From: Pontederia crassipes
Lineage: Eukaryota > Streptophyta > Magnoliopsida > Commelinales > Pontederiaceae
Length of the DNA: 64,000 nt
Reading direction: 5' to 3'
Assembly (NCBI GenBank): GCA_030549335.1
Contig: CM060194.1
Coordinates: forward strand, 72,514,077-72,578,076
A program made the position numbers and the translations under genes. Positions 1-10,238 of the stretch are shown one piece after another; the stretch's first letter is position 1, and every line of letters begins with the position of its first letter. The notes under the pieces were generated by a model that did no database searches, was not told the origin of the DNA, and saw nothing but the letters and a program-made list of their open reading frames with translations.

Positions 1-221
1 CAAGTTATGCTGACTCTTCATGCGCCCTAATTTATAACCCATTGAGAAGTTGGATCTGATCTAACTCGATCTTGTAATGAATCAAGTGTAAATTCTAAAC
101 ATTCTTGATTATCTTTAATTTCCTTATGCCTGAGACCCATACCATTATCTTGATCATCCAACTTTACTAAAACATTCTTCTATTGCCGACTGCAAGTGTA
201 TGTGTTTCCTTGTTCATATCA
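1..221 (-). repeat. 3' LTR of the gypsy element (partial)
   Basis: This is the distal 221 bp of the LTR, equal in length to 3889-4109 and ending in the same CATATCA. Scattered substitutions separate the two copies, so the insertion is not recent. The rest of the LTR lies left of the window. Confidence 0.9.
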
Positions 222-412
222 TTCCCCTTCTCTTTAAAAGAATTCGTCCTCGAATTTACATGCACAGTAAAGAAAATATAACCTATCACATATTTGAATT
301 TGTTAAATAATTTAGGACACGCATAATGAGGATATTGATACTTTTCTTTCATGTGTCTGATGACCAGTATGATGCATCTCAATGATAATTGCAAGTACAA
401 TTTCTCATTCAT
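167..412 (-). pseudogene. C-terminal gypsy polyprotein tail over the polypurine tract
   Basis: The minus-strand frame contains NSRTNSFKEKGND, close to the R-T-N-x-F-x-E-x-G-N-D tail that many plant gypsy polyproteins encode just before and across the polypurine tract. It runs on into the 3' LTR. It appears to be the retained last piece of a pol gene whose catalytic domains are missing. It is a remnant, not a separate gene. Confidence 0.55.
222..240 (-). other. Polypurine tract of the gypsy element
   Basis: On the minus strand this is CTTTTAAAGAGAAGGGGAA directly abutting the LTR start TGATATG. The position and composition fit the plus-strand priming site of an LTR retrotransposon. Confidence 0.8.
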
Positions 413-416
413 ATCA

Positions 417-1571
417 TCAAGTTAAGAGCCTGCAAGTGCAGAGAAAGAAGACATAAGTATTATAAAAAGTAATGTGATTCTCATACTCACCTGGATGAAA
501 TATTTTATGCCCATGAGACGATGGTATTTTAAGAAACAAAGTGCGAAACTTTGGAGACCTTCCCTTATACATAAGGATCCTATCAAATAAAATGTGCAAT
601 GTATGCCATGGAACTAGAGATCTAATAAGGAAATTGTCAAGTAGTTCTAAAATAAGGACATCTTTTCCGTCAAAATAAAATGGATCCTTAAAATCTGCAA
701 GTGAAATATATCTGTAATGCATCAAACAACTTGGCTTATAAAGAAAATCATGCAAATCCTTGCAACAAACCACAACATCATCAAAATTACTTTGCAAATG
801 ACTGATATTAATCAAGATATCTCCAAAGAAATTACTCTCAAATCTTTGATGAAAATTGCACAAAAGTCCAACTAGTGTAAATGCAATGAATTTTTGAATC
901 ATGATGTGAAAATTAGATGAAAGATTGCAACCATCATCAATAAGAATGATCTTTGGAAAACACAAAGGTGGATGTAAAGAAATGAATAAGATTCTAAGCT
1001 CATCAGAAAATCTTGAAATCATAATCAACCAATCAAAAGTACTTAGGACTGGAAAATATTCATTCCAAAATTTCATTATAAGGCATAAATAAAATGAGCC
1101 AGCACCCAACAAATATGAAAATGAAAAGGACGGATGGCATTGAACACCTCTCTTAACTAAACCTTGTAAACTAATCACATCAAATAAATATAAAGTTTCA
1201 AAGCAAGGAGATGGACCTTTCAAACATCTTGTCATATACTCACTACAGCCTCTTTTAGATACTTGAATGATAGGAATTATAACTTCATGTATTCCACTCC
1301 AACATATCTGCATGGAGAAATCAGAATCAAAAGATAAAAGATGGTTAGTATTAGGAGAAACATTATTGAACTCTTTTTCTTTTGCCTCAACACTCGAGTC
1401 TTTTTGCTCATATCTTTTTGGAGGTGGCCTTTCTAAACACTCAAGATCTAATCTTCTTTCATTCTCACAAGTCTCAAAATACTCAGCATCTAAATGGTGT
1501 ATCTCAATATTTTTAGAAGGTGGCATTTCTAAATACTCAAAAGTTATGTGGCTATCATTTTCATCACTCAA
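417..1571 (-). CDS. Uncharacterised retrotransposon-borne ORF in place of pol
   Basis: A 384-codon minus-strand frame stays open inside an otherwise decayed element. I do not recognise the product. The N-terminal 60 residues hold two related acidic-to-basic motifs, FEYLEMPPSKN and LECLERPPPKR, about 35 residues apart. The rest is rich in Phe, Leu, Ile, His and Cys and has hydrophobic stretches, but no RT (YxDD), RNase H or integrase (HHCC, DDE) signature. The printed frame has no ATG at its start: it continues upstream in frame (Cys/Asp/Glu-rich, including ESCEKDKDEKYECHN) to about 1660, where a run of A separates it by one frame from the protease remnant. It was therefore probably the C-terminal part of a gag-protease fusion. 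Whether it is translated or a chance long frame cannot be decided here. Confidence 0.4.
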   Translation of the reverse strand: MSDENDSHITFEYLEMPPSKNIEIHHLDAEYFETCENERRLDLECLERPPPKRYEQKDSSVEAKEKEFNNVSPNTNHLLSFDSDFSMQICWSGIHEVIIPIIQVSKRGCSEYMTRCLKGPSPCFETLYLFDVISLQGLVKRGVQCHPSFSFSYLLGAGSFYLCLIMKFWNEYFPVLSTFDWLIMISRFSDELRILFISLHPPLCFPKIILIDDGCNLSSNFHIMIQKFIAFTLVGLLCNFHQRFESNFFGDILINISHLQSNFDDVVVCCKDLHDFLYKPSCLMHYRYISLADFKDPFYFDGKDVLILELLDNFLIRSLVPWHTLHILFDRILMYKGRSPKFRTLFLKIPSSHGHKIFHPGEYENHITFYNTYVFFLCTCRLLT

Positions 1572-1659
1572 GTTGTGACACTCATATTTTTCATCTTTGT
1601 CTTTCTCACAACTCTCAGAATTGTTTGGAGTTGCTGTACAATCATCTTCATTTTTTCTT

Positions 1660-2361
1660 CAAGTGATGTTGTGCAACCAAGTTTTTCTTCTCAATGTTGT
1701 AGGCTGCTACACGCTCTTTAAGTTGCACCTGCTCTTCGTATGTTTCTTGAGGTGGCAATTGTGCTAAAGTGTATTTTCTCCCATCTTTGCGACATTTATA
1801 ACGGTTGGTAGCACCATCATGTGTCACGCATCGATCATATTATCATGGTTTTCCCAAAAGGATATGACAAACATGCATTGATATAACATCACATAATACT
1901 TCATCAGTGAATCTTTCAATTTTAAATGACACAAGCACATGTTTGGCCACTTTGACTTCTCCTCCATCGTTTATCCACTGAAGTTTGTATGGTTGTGGGT
2001 GCTTTAAGGTTGGTAGCCCCAACTTCTTCACCATATAATGGCTAGCAAGATTAATGCAACTTTCACTATCAATAATCAGTCCACAAGTTCTGTCCAAAAC
2101 ACAACAACGTGCATAGAAAACATTTTCTTGATAATGACTTCTTCCTCCAATCTGAACACACCTATGCTTTCTCCAACTTCCATAATCTTTTTGTTTCATC
2201 TCTTTATCATGTTCATCAGGAGCACGCTGTCTTTGACAATCTCTTCTTTGATTTGGTGGTATAATTTGTTGTAGTTGTGCAATTTGAACATCTACCTCAT
2301 CATGAAGTTCAGTAATCATATTTTCAAGATGTTGAAAATGTTGCGTCATGACTTCCATCAT
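1660..2361 (-). pseudogene. Gypsy gag-protease remnant
   Basis: The frame from 2361 to 1843 has a coiled, Gln-rich gag-like start, then a retropepsin-like stretch (RTCGLIIDSESCINLAS, later VLCDVISMHVCHILLGKP). The catalytic D-S/T-G reads D98-S-E100, so the active site is lost by a Gly to Glu change. After LLGKP the expected Trp-Gln codons read TGA TAA, and the frame then resumes as YDRCVTHDG...GRKYTLAQLPP, the usual sequence that follows the protease in plant gypsy elements. Both stops fit TGG to TGA and CAA to TAA transitions. The gene is dead. Confidence 0.82.
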
Positions 2362-2682
2362 TCTTCTCTGATCAATTGTTTTTTTTTTTTTCTAGAATTA
2401 AGCTCTTTGTCTTTTCCTGTTGACATTGTAGAAAATTGCTACCACAAAAGTTAGAAAAAAATAATCTCACTACCTCACGTGGTGACACTCAGTGGTGACA
2501 CTCGTATTTTACCCCAACTCTATTTGAATTTTTCCCTCAATTGTACTTATCACTCAGCCTTTTTCCTTTCTTGAACCCTCCAATAAGTTCTAGGACAACT
2601 AATGCAAGTCAATACAAAGGCAATGTGTGATTGAATCAATCTGATTTATCAATATGATTGCAAGATCAAAAGAATACTTGAA

Positions 2683-2765
2683 GTTGATTTGGAATAGAAA
2701 TCAGAAAAAAGATTGCCAAATAAGCATAGATGTGTAATGAGTTGATTTGGAATAGAAATCAGGAA
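2683..2765. repeat. Short tandem duplication in element leader
   Basis: The 20-mer TTGATTTGGAATAGAAATCA occurs twice, about 60 bp apart, in the untranslated leader of the gypsy element. Confidence 0.6.
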
Positions 2766-2869
2766 AATGTTATCAAATAAGGACATGTATCAAAAAATTC
2801 AGAATTGGAATGAAATCAAATATCACCATTCCTTGAGTCAAATTGCTCTATTCTAAATTTTCTTTGCAC

Positions 2870-3130
2870 TTTTCTTCAGAAATAATCTTTCCTTTTTTTC
2901 TCTCCTTTTTTTTTAATCTTTTGTTTTCTTCTTCTTTTCTTTTTTTTTCAGATTTTTCTTTCAATTTTTTTCATATTCTTCTCTTTCCTTTTTTCTTGCA
3001 CTTTTCTTTTCAGTCTTTTTTTTTCAAATTTTTATTTTTGAATTTTTTTTCTAGATATTTTCTTTCTTGTCTTCCCTTCTCCTTTCTTGCACTTTCCTTT
3101 TCAGTCATTTTTTTACAATTTTCGGATTTT
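2870..3130. repeat. Pyrimidine-rich tract (purine-rich on the element strand)
   Basis: This is a T/C-dominated low-complexity stretch. The open frame across it (2843-3166, plus strand) is nearly all Phe, Ser and Leu and is an artefact of composition. Confidence 0.75.
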
Positions 3131-3159
3131 TTTTTGAAACTACATCAAAGACTTGAGAA

Positions 3160-3360
3160 TAAATAAGGGCGACGGTTAGGATTTCAACAACAAATAACCA
3201 GATTTTTGTGATTTTTTTTTTCAAAATTGCACTAGATTTTGAAGAAAAGATGAGCTAGGGTTTGAAGAAGAAAAGAAAGCAAATAAGGAAGACGGCTAGG
3301 ATTTAAATAATCAAACTAAATTTTTTTGTGTTATTTTTTTTCAGAAACTAAAAATAGGGG
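3160..3360. repeat. Two degenerate 121-bp repeats in gypsy 5' leader
   Basis: AAATAAGGGCGACGGTTAGG near 3160 recurs as AAATAAGGAAGACGGCTAGG near 3281, with matching T-rich sequence after each. The duplication lies between the primer site and gag. Confidence 0.6.
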
Positions 3361-3406
3361 AAACTAGGATAATGAAAGATAATTACAAAATCGAATCGAA
3401 AACGCG

Positions 3407-3418
3407 GCTCTGAAATCA
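3407..3418 (-). other. tRNA-Met primer binding site
   Basis: The minus strand reads TGATTTCAGAGC against the canonical TGGTATCAGAGC, two mismatches, two bases from the end of the 5' LTR. Confidence 0.75.
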
Positions 3419-3420
3419 AC

Positions 3421-4109
3421 TGATACGATGCTCAAGAACAATGTCTTGAGTGACCGAAACAATATATGATAATTAAATAAATGAGATCAAATGAATTTTT
3501 AAGGCAGCGGAATATTAACCTCAAGATTACAATGAACCAAACAATCGATATTATAAATAGATTGATTTAATAACAAGATAGCCAACTTTATAATTAACAG
3601 CGGAAGTTCTTGAAGAACGGGTTGTAGGAGTTCCCTCACAGTAAAAGCAATTAAGCCAAATTATTTATAGATTCAAAGATGTCTGAAATAACAATGAAGA
3701 CCAATATTTATAGACTCTAGAAATAGACTTTGGGCTGAAAAAAATACACAAACTTAGTTCACAAGTAACCTAACTAATTTAGTAAAATAACAAACTTAAT
3801 TTTTGTTACAATACTCATCAGCATTTTTCATAATTAATTAATTTCGAAATTTTCAAATAAATATAGTGAAATCATGATTTATTTAGTCCAAGTTATGCTG
3901 ACTCTTCATGCGGCCCAATTTATAACACATTGAGAAGTTAGATCTGATCTAATTCGATCTTGTAATGAATCAAGTGTAAATTCTAAACATTCTTGATTAT
4001 CTTTAATTTCTTTATGCCTGAGATCCACACTATTATTTTGATAATCCAACTTTATTAAAATATTTTTCTATTGCCAGCTGCAAGTGTATGTGTTTCCTTG
4101 TTCATATCA
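3421..4109 (-). repeat. 5' LTR of the gypsy element
   Basis: A complete 689-bp LTR runs from TGATACGATG to GTTCATATCA (plus-strand reading), with matching TGATA/TATCA termini. Its last 221 bp equal the partial LTR at the window start. Confidence 0.88.
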
Positions 4110-6264
4110 AAAAGACTTGCGTAAAGGAGAGGGCTTTCCTGCGTGAAGGAAAGGGTTGATGGTTGGGGGTCTTCTTGCTCTTGTGTTGGTGCCCCCCCCC
4201 ATCGGCCTGGAATTGGAAGTGATTTTTTTCCAAAAGTCTTGGACGATGGATGGGAGGGAAGGAAATGGGATCCCGGTGCACCGTTCTTTCCTACATTCCC
4301 TTTGATTTTATCTCTTGCAGGATTTGATTTTATCTAATCCTCTTTCCGTGGAGGTCGATATGAGCATCGATGGACACGTAGTTGTTGGCATGTCATTGCC
4401 ATGATCTTTAAAAATAAACAGGCGCCATTATATGGTCATGTGGAGTGTCACACATTTATTCAAGGTCAGCAATGGCATTCAAGCAATATAGAAAAAAAAA
4501 CGGACGTCCCACATTCTGGCACTTAAAGAAATTGGCGTTACAGAGTTAATTGGAAAGTAGGGAAAAAAACTGAAACTGATAAATAGCAATTCTGTTACCA
4601 GTCACAGATACAGTTTTTTTTTTAATTATGAGTGAGTGTTGCACAACAAATAAAATGGGAGTTTTAATTGGTGTGTAAGTGGATTAAATAGACGGATGGA
4701 TTTGAGAGTTACACAAAAGAGTAAAAATTATATTGATGAGTGAGTGAAGGTTAGATAAAATGGAAGGTGAAAGATCTAATCGTATTTATTTGACACTATG
4801 CATGTTAAAATGTGTAAAAAAAATTAAGAACATTTGAAAAAAAGATAAAATCAAATTCTGCAATGTCAAGCCTCTCAGTGCACCAGCTTTAATAGGCCAA
4901 TCATATTTCTTAAACATGTTAATTATTTTACTCATGCTATATATTAAACAAGAGTTTCCTCTATTATTTTTTCCCCTTCGAAACCCACTATTTAACACGC
5001 TCTTATAATCGCATTTTGGAAAAGCGATCCTTAAGTCCTTTAATATACCACTGATTTCACGCATTCATTCATGAGCTAGTGAGCCTGTGGTTTGTTTAAG
5101 TAGATCACGTCAGAAACATTGACATTAGTAATTTTTTTCTCTACATTGGGAATCGTAAGTGTTTCTTTTTTCCGTTATTATCATCACAAACATGTGACCG
5201 TGACACCGCAAAATTAGATATTTAATCAGCCACCAAGAATGATGCATTAAGTTGCTTTGGAGAGCGACGCAAGCACAAAGCTTGGTAGAGCAAACCTCCA
5301 ACATGATAACAATCAAACTGACTCCACTAAAGCATTCATTTGTATAATTCTACGTAGGTGAATTTTTGTACCAACGATAGAGAATTGGTAGCTTATCAAG
5401 TCTACATGAACCATGTAAAAGTCAATATTTTTAACCACGGACCATGTTTTTATACGTGAATGCATAAAGTTTTCTTTTTGGTTGTTATTATCAGATAAAA
5501 ATAAAAAAATTTATTATCATCTTACTAATTTATTTCGTTATGATCTTATTAACTTATTTCATCTTATATTATACATTTAATTATGACAAATAATGCTATG
5601 AATGAGGATACTTTGCATATAAGCTCGAGATTCTCCTAAAATGTAATAACATACTTTATCAATTACAAAGAATTATAAATATAAATATAAAGATGTTATT
5701 TTTCTTAGTTAAAGTCATCATTACTGAAAGAAGTTTAAGAAAAAAACATTTTGTATTCTCTCAACTCGTAACGAAAAATCACAAATTTTATATTCCAAAT
5801 ATACTTAATTATAACATAATTATATCATTACCAATAACAAAACATATTAACATATGCACTATTTAGTAGTTGGTCATTGTAGATATGTTAAATTTATTTT
5901 TCAAATAAAAACTTATAGGACATGATATTGTCAAAATAGGTGACAATGATAGTGTAATTAAAAACTAGGAGCTAATTAGTTTTAATAACTATAATAAAGT
6001 TGTCATATTACAAAATATGTTATCTTTATGTGAAATAGATGATGATTTTAAATTTTATATCGCCGAGATATATGTTGTGAAACAAAAGAAGAAATAAGTC
6101 ATGAAAATCATATTTGTCTATTTATTTTTATTTAATTTGCTAAGTCGTACCTCTACCTGTCATACCAATTTTTTAAAATAAATCCGTGTGTAGGAAAATT
6201 CTAAATGCAATATTTTATAGAAGCAAAAGAAACTCCAAAAACTGTTATTCTAAATAATTTAAGT
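4110..6264. other. Spacer without recognisable gene
   Basis: The first 220 bp are GC-richer with a poly-C run near 4191; the remainder is AT-rich. Open frames here are short, have no domain signature and no splice-consistent neighbours. Nothing functional is seen. Confidence 0.6.
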
Positions 6265-7235
6265 CAATGTTATTAAAATCAAATTAGCCAGTTCAACTTG
6301 TTCGACCATGAGTTGACACTTGGTCCGGTTCGAATCGGCTTCAAAATCAGTGTGGCTGTCAAATCAGAAAAAAGTTGATTGAATAAAAAAAATTGGTGAA
6401 CCGGTAAAAATCAGATCAACATGGATTTTGAGATAAAACAAGTTAAAAGGAAAGTAGGTTGAATAAAATGGAAAGAAAAAAAATTAAAGAAGGCATGAAT
6501 GAGGGAATGCACTAAGAGGATCAAAATTAAAAATGGAGATGCAAAACAATTGTAGGAAGATAATTAATAGGTAGAAGAAAACAAATTTGGAGGTGGAGAA
6601 ATAAAAAAGGCATGAATTATGGCATGATGTAAAAATAAATATAGGAAGATAATTAGTACGTAGAAGAAAACAATTTTGGAAGTGAAAAATAAATATAATA
6701 AAATAATAAATAATTGAGTATGCATTAAGTTCTTTTAATAATTAGAAAAAGAATCCTAATTCAACTAAAAATATGAAAAGAAGGGAAAGAAGAAATAATT
6801 GTAAATATGAAAATAGAAAAAAAAGAAAATAAATATGGAAGGATATACAATTATAAGAATAAATGGAAATAAAAATAAAAGATATGAAAATAAAAAATTT
6901 AATGAACTAAGAGAAATTTTAAAAGTGAATTAAATTTAAATAAAGTAATATAACATCATCGATATAATATTAATGATAATCCACTAGATTTGGATAGTTA
7001 ACTTTAATATAAAATAATTTTATATATTGTATAAATTTATACAATATATAAAATTATTTTATATTAATTTTATGATTATTAGAATTTTATTATTATAAAA
7101 TATAACATATTAGTTGTTATATATATTCAAGATTAAATATTATTTTAATGAAATTTGGTTCTTTGCTGTTGAACCCGATGGAATCAGTTCAATTGAGATG
7201 CTGGTTCAGTGGCCGGTGTGGTTATAAAAATATTG
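6265..7235. mobile_element. Probable TIR DNA element with GGTTNNACC-rich ends
   Basis: The left end begins CAATGTTATTAAAATC and the right end, reverse-complemented, begins CAATATTTTTATAACCAC; both are followed by degenerate CGGTTC/GAACC-rich sequence typical of a dispersed plant repeat. The flanks read ATTTAAGT and CTTTAAGT, an 8-bp duplication with one mismatch if real. The interior is AT-rich and non-coding. Confidence 0.45.
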
Positions 7236-7956
7236 CTTTAAGTGAAAAAAAAAAGACAGACTATATTTGATGCGGTGAAGTTAATATTATTGAATTAGTG
7301 ACGACCACAAAAGAAAGTAATAGCAACAGGAAATGCAATTAATTGCTGGTAATTAAGACTGAACTAATTGCGGTGAAGTGAATTTTCAGGACAAGCAACA
7401 ATATTTTTTTGTGATAAGAGGAATGGTGATATTAAATAGCAAAGTTAGAAATATTATTTTTCATGAGAAAAGCAAATATAATCATCTTTGTTAATTAATA
7501 CATTTAAATTTAATATTGTGTCATTAATTTCACACTCGGAAGACTACAAATTTACAAGTAAATTCATATGAATGGACCAAGTTAATTTGTGAGGCAATTC
7601 GAGTTTACTTAAATTTTCAATTTTGATCCTTTGACCCATCGGGTCCATCTCACAATATTAATAATATTAACTTTTATAAAAGTTGATAGGCAGATGGTAT
7701 TAAACAAGAATGGATAAATCCTAAGTTGAAACGTCAAGAGAGTTTTCACTAAAAAGATATATGTAATATTCCTAGTTTTTATCATGTGCAAGTGCAGGAA
7801 CCAGGACCCTGATATTAATCGATGCAAAATGTAATTATTTTTAAATATTTTTTTTATAAAAACAAAAGTAAATGATGAAATAGTTTTAAGAGAGTTAACT
7901 AAAATAATGATGAAATGAATAGTTTTAGAATTTTTAAATCTAATGCTTCTCTCCTA

Positions 7957-8065
<109 letters not shown>

Positions 8066-8900
8066 GCCTCCAATTTTAGGGAAAAAATATAATAGTTGAA
8101 GAAGCAATAGTGATCAATGTGTTATGTTCATGTCTTGAGCATAATTTAAACTCTCAAATTAAACTCTTAGATAAGTAAACGAACTAAATCAACATAAATT
8201 TTAAAATAACTTATACCCTTAAATTTTACATTTACATAAAATTTAATTTAAAAAGTTTATAAACTCTTATAGAGTCTACACAAAATTTATACAGTTCTAT
8301 ATGATTAAAAATAATTATTTATTTTGCATAATAAAAAAATTGAAAATTTTTAAATATTTAATTTGATTAATATATTCGTGATTGAGAATGAAATTGGTAT
8401 CATGATTGGAAACTCTAGTGCAATCATTTTACTTTTCTATATAATTTTTTATCCTAATAAACATAATCATTCATAGTTAATATTTATTAGTTGTAAGTGA
8501 TATTGTTTATTTTGATTACTTTCATTTTTATTTCATATGCATAAAATATATTAGTTATTTTAAATTTATGTATAATATATGTATGTGTGTGTGCGTGCTC
8601 TTGTAAGTGCATAATTTACTTAAATAATTAAATTGATTTGAACATAAACTTTACGAATTTACAAGTCAATTCTACATTACGATTTTACTGAACAAAAAAG
8701 AGTTTAAAAAGAAAATGATAAAGGCGAGCAAGTAAATTGTAAAAATGTGAAGAACAAAAGGGAGGAAAGGAAGAAAACTAAAGTTTTTTTTTATTTATTA
8801 CTTTATTTTTTTTAGATAGCTGAATAAATAGTTATAGGAAGATATTGGTAATATATTTTTGGATGGAGGTTTAAGTATGTGAAATTATGAATACATACAC

Positions 8901-8921
8901 ATATATATATATATATATATA
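8901..8921. repeat. (AT)n microsatellite
   Basis: About ten AT units follow a short CACA stretch. Confidence 0.9.
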
Positions 8922-9479
8922 ATGTTAAATTTCATGGGGTCAATTGAACCTATAATGCTCTTAGTAGGTCCACTCATGATAATGTGAGATTAATCAAAGC
9001 ATGCCTCTTATATTCTCTTCCTTATGGAAGTCCACTCTGCGACTTAGCCCATATGATTTTATCAAAATACTCAAGATCATAACAATATATATACGCCTCT
9101 TGCTCACTTAAATATTGTTCTAGTATATGGGTTAAGCTTTTAAAAAAGTTGATGAACATACCAAAATTCACATTTACATATTATTATAGCTATAACTTGT
9201 TGTATATATTCTCTGTTCATTTGGTCCAATAAGCTGCATATTGACTAGCAACATGGGTGCTTTTCTTTTGTCAGAATCACGAATTAAATCCAGTAATCTG
9301 CAATCACTCAACAATTAATTGCCCTGAATGGTAACCTACTTAATTAGCAACCCTCAGTTTTTTCAGGTCATATTCCCATGTTGCACGTTGAATTCCGTCT
9401 GAAAGGCTACAACAATTGCAAAACCAGCACATCATAGCTTCAGAGAGACATTCAACACAAATAAGAATCAATTATTGAG

Positions 9480-10238
9480 CCAAAGTCCTCACTCCGGAGA
9501 ATTTTTTGCAAAATCCAGCAGCCAAGCTGGCCCTCATCTAACACCCATAATGTTTCTCTGCTGATGTCTGGCCTACCAAGTATTCTCTTCGAACATGCAA
9601 AGGCCGTTCCTCAGCTACAACTTGCATAAGGATACAACAGTCATGCAACTGATGGAAGATGAAAGCTACAACTCAGATATAATAAATGCAGAAAACCATC
9701 AAAGGATAGAGAATTACGGAAGAAACACAAATAAGCATTTCTCGAAGTAAAGAACCAACATATATAGGCAGTACAGATAATGAACTGTACCATCAAATGT
9801 ATTTCTCTATCGATATTAGAATCTGCAACCATCGCGTCGCTTGTCCACAACGGAAATACTTTACAGTGCTAGTAACACTCCTAGTGCATCTCTGAGAACC
9901 AAATAAGGTTTCCACAGCTGAAAGAGAAGAAAGTGCAAAAATAGGCAAAACTCCATCTACAATGCACAGCTCAAGCTGCACTGACCAACCATTCGAAGCT
10001 GCCAGGATCTTCAAGGACCACTAATAATTCTATACATACATTTATGGCCCATGAGGAATATGGCAAGAGCACCGGGCATGTGATCCTCTGTACGGTCTGA
10101 TAATCAAAGGCATCACAATTGTCAACATCGGCCATCAGTGAGTGGCTTTACAGAAAAGAGGTGTCACAATAAACCTCTGGACATCTTACGGATGCCGAAT
10201 AAGGTAGATGGGAGATCAGCATGTAAATCCTTATTAAG
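9480..10238 (-). other. Probable 3' UTR of the WD40 gene
   Basis: This stretch follows the stop codon, is GC-richer than the spacer beyond it and has no long frame. The left limit is a guess from the drop in complexity; transcript data would set the true poly(A) site. Confidence 0.4.

Larger units (their letters stand above)
1..4109 (-). mobile_element. Ty3-gypsy LTR retrotransposon, non-autonomous, truncated by window edge
   Basis: The element reads on the minus strand. Its 5' LTR is 3421-4109 and the visible part of its 3' LTR is 1-221; 1-221 and 3889-4109 align without gaps. LTR ends are TGATA...TATCA. Next to the 5' LTR, 3407-3418 reads GCTCTGAAATCA on the plus strand, a two-mismatch complement of the tRNA-iMet primer site. 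Next to the 3' LTR is a purine tract (minus strand AGAGAAGGGGAA). Between them are a protease-like remnant and a separate long frame, but no reverse transcriptase, RNase H or integrase. The right target duplication cannot be tested because the left end lies outside the window. Gypsy assignment rests on the protease remnant, the Met primer site and the C-terminal hallmark noted at 167-412. Confidence 0.88.

Noticed and set aside
2843..3166. 107-residue Phe/Ser/Leu-rich ORF
   Set aside because: It is low-complexity T-rich leader sequence antisense to the element.
6320..6345. tRNA B-box-like GGTTCGAATC
   Set aside because: No A box, acceptor stem or cloverleaf can be formed; the motif belongs to a dispersed repeat end.
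9985..10015. miR167-like TCGAAGCTGCCAGGATCTTC
   Set aside because: Several mismatches to miR167 and no complementary arm nearby to form a precursor.
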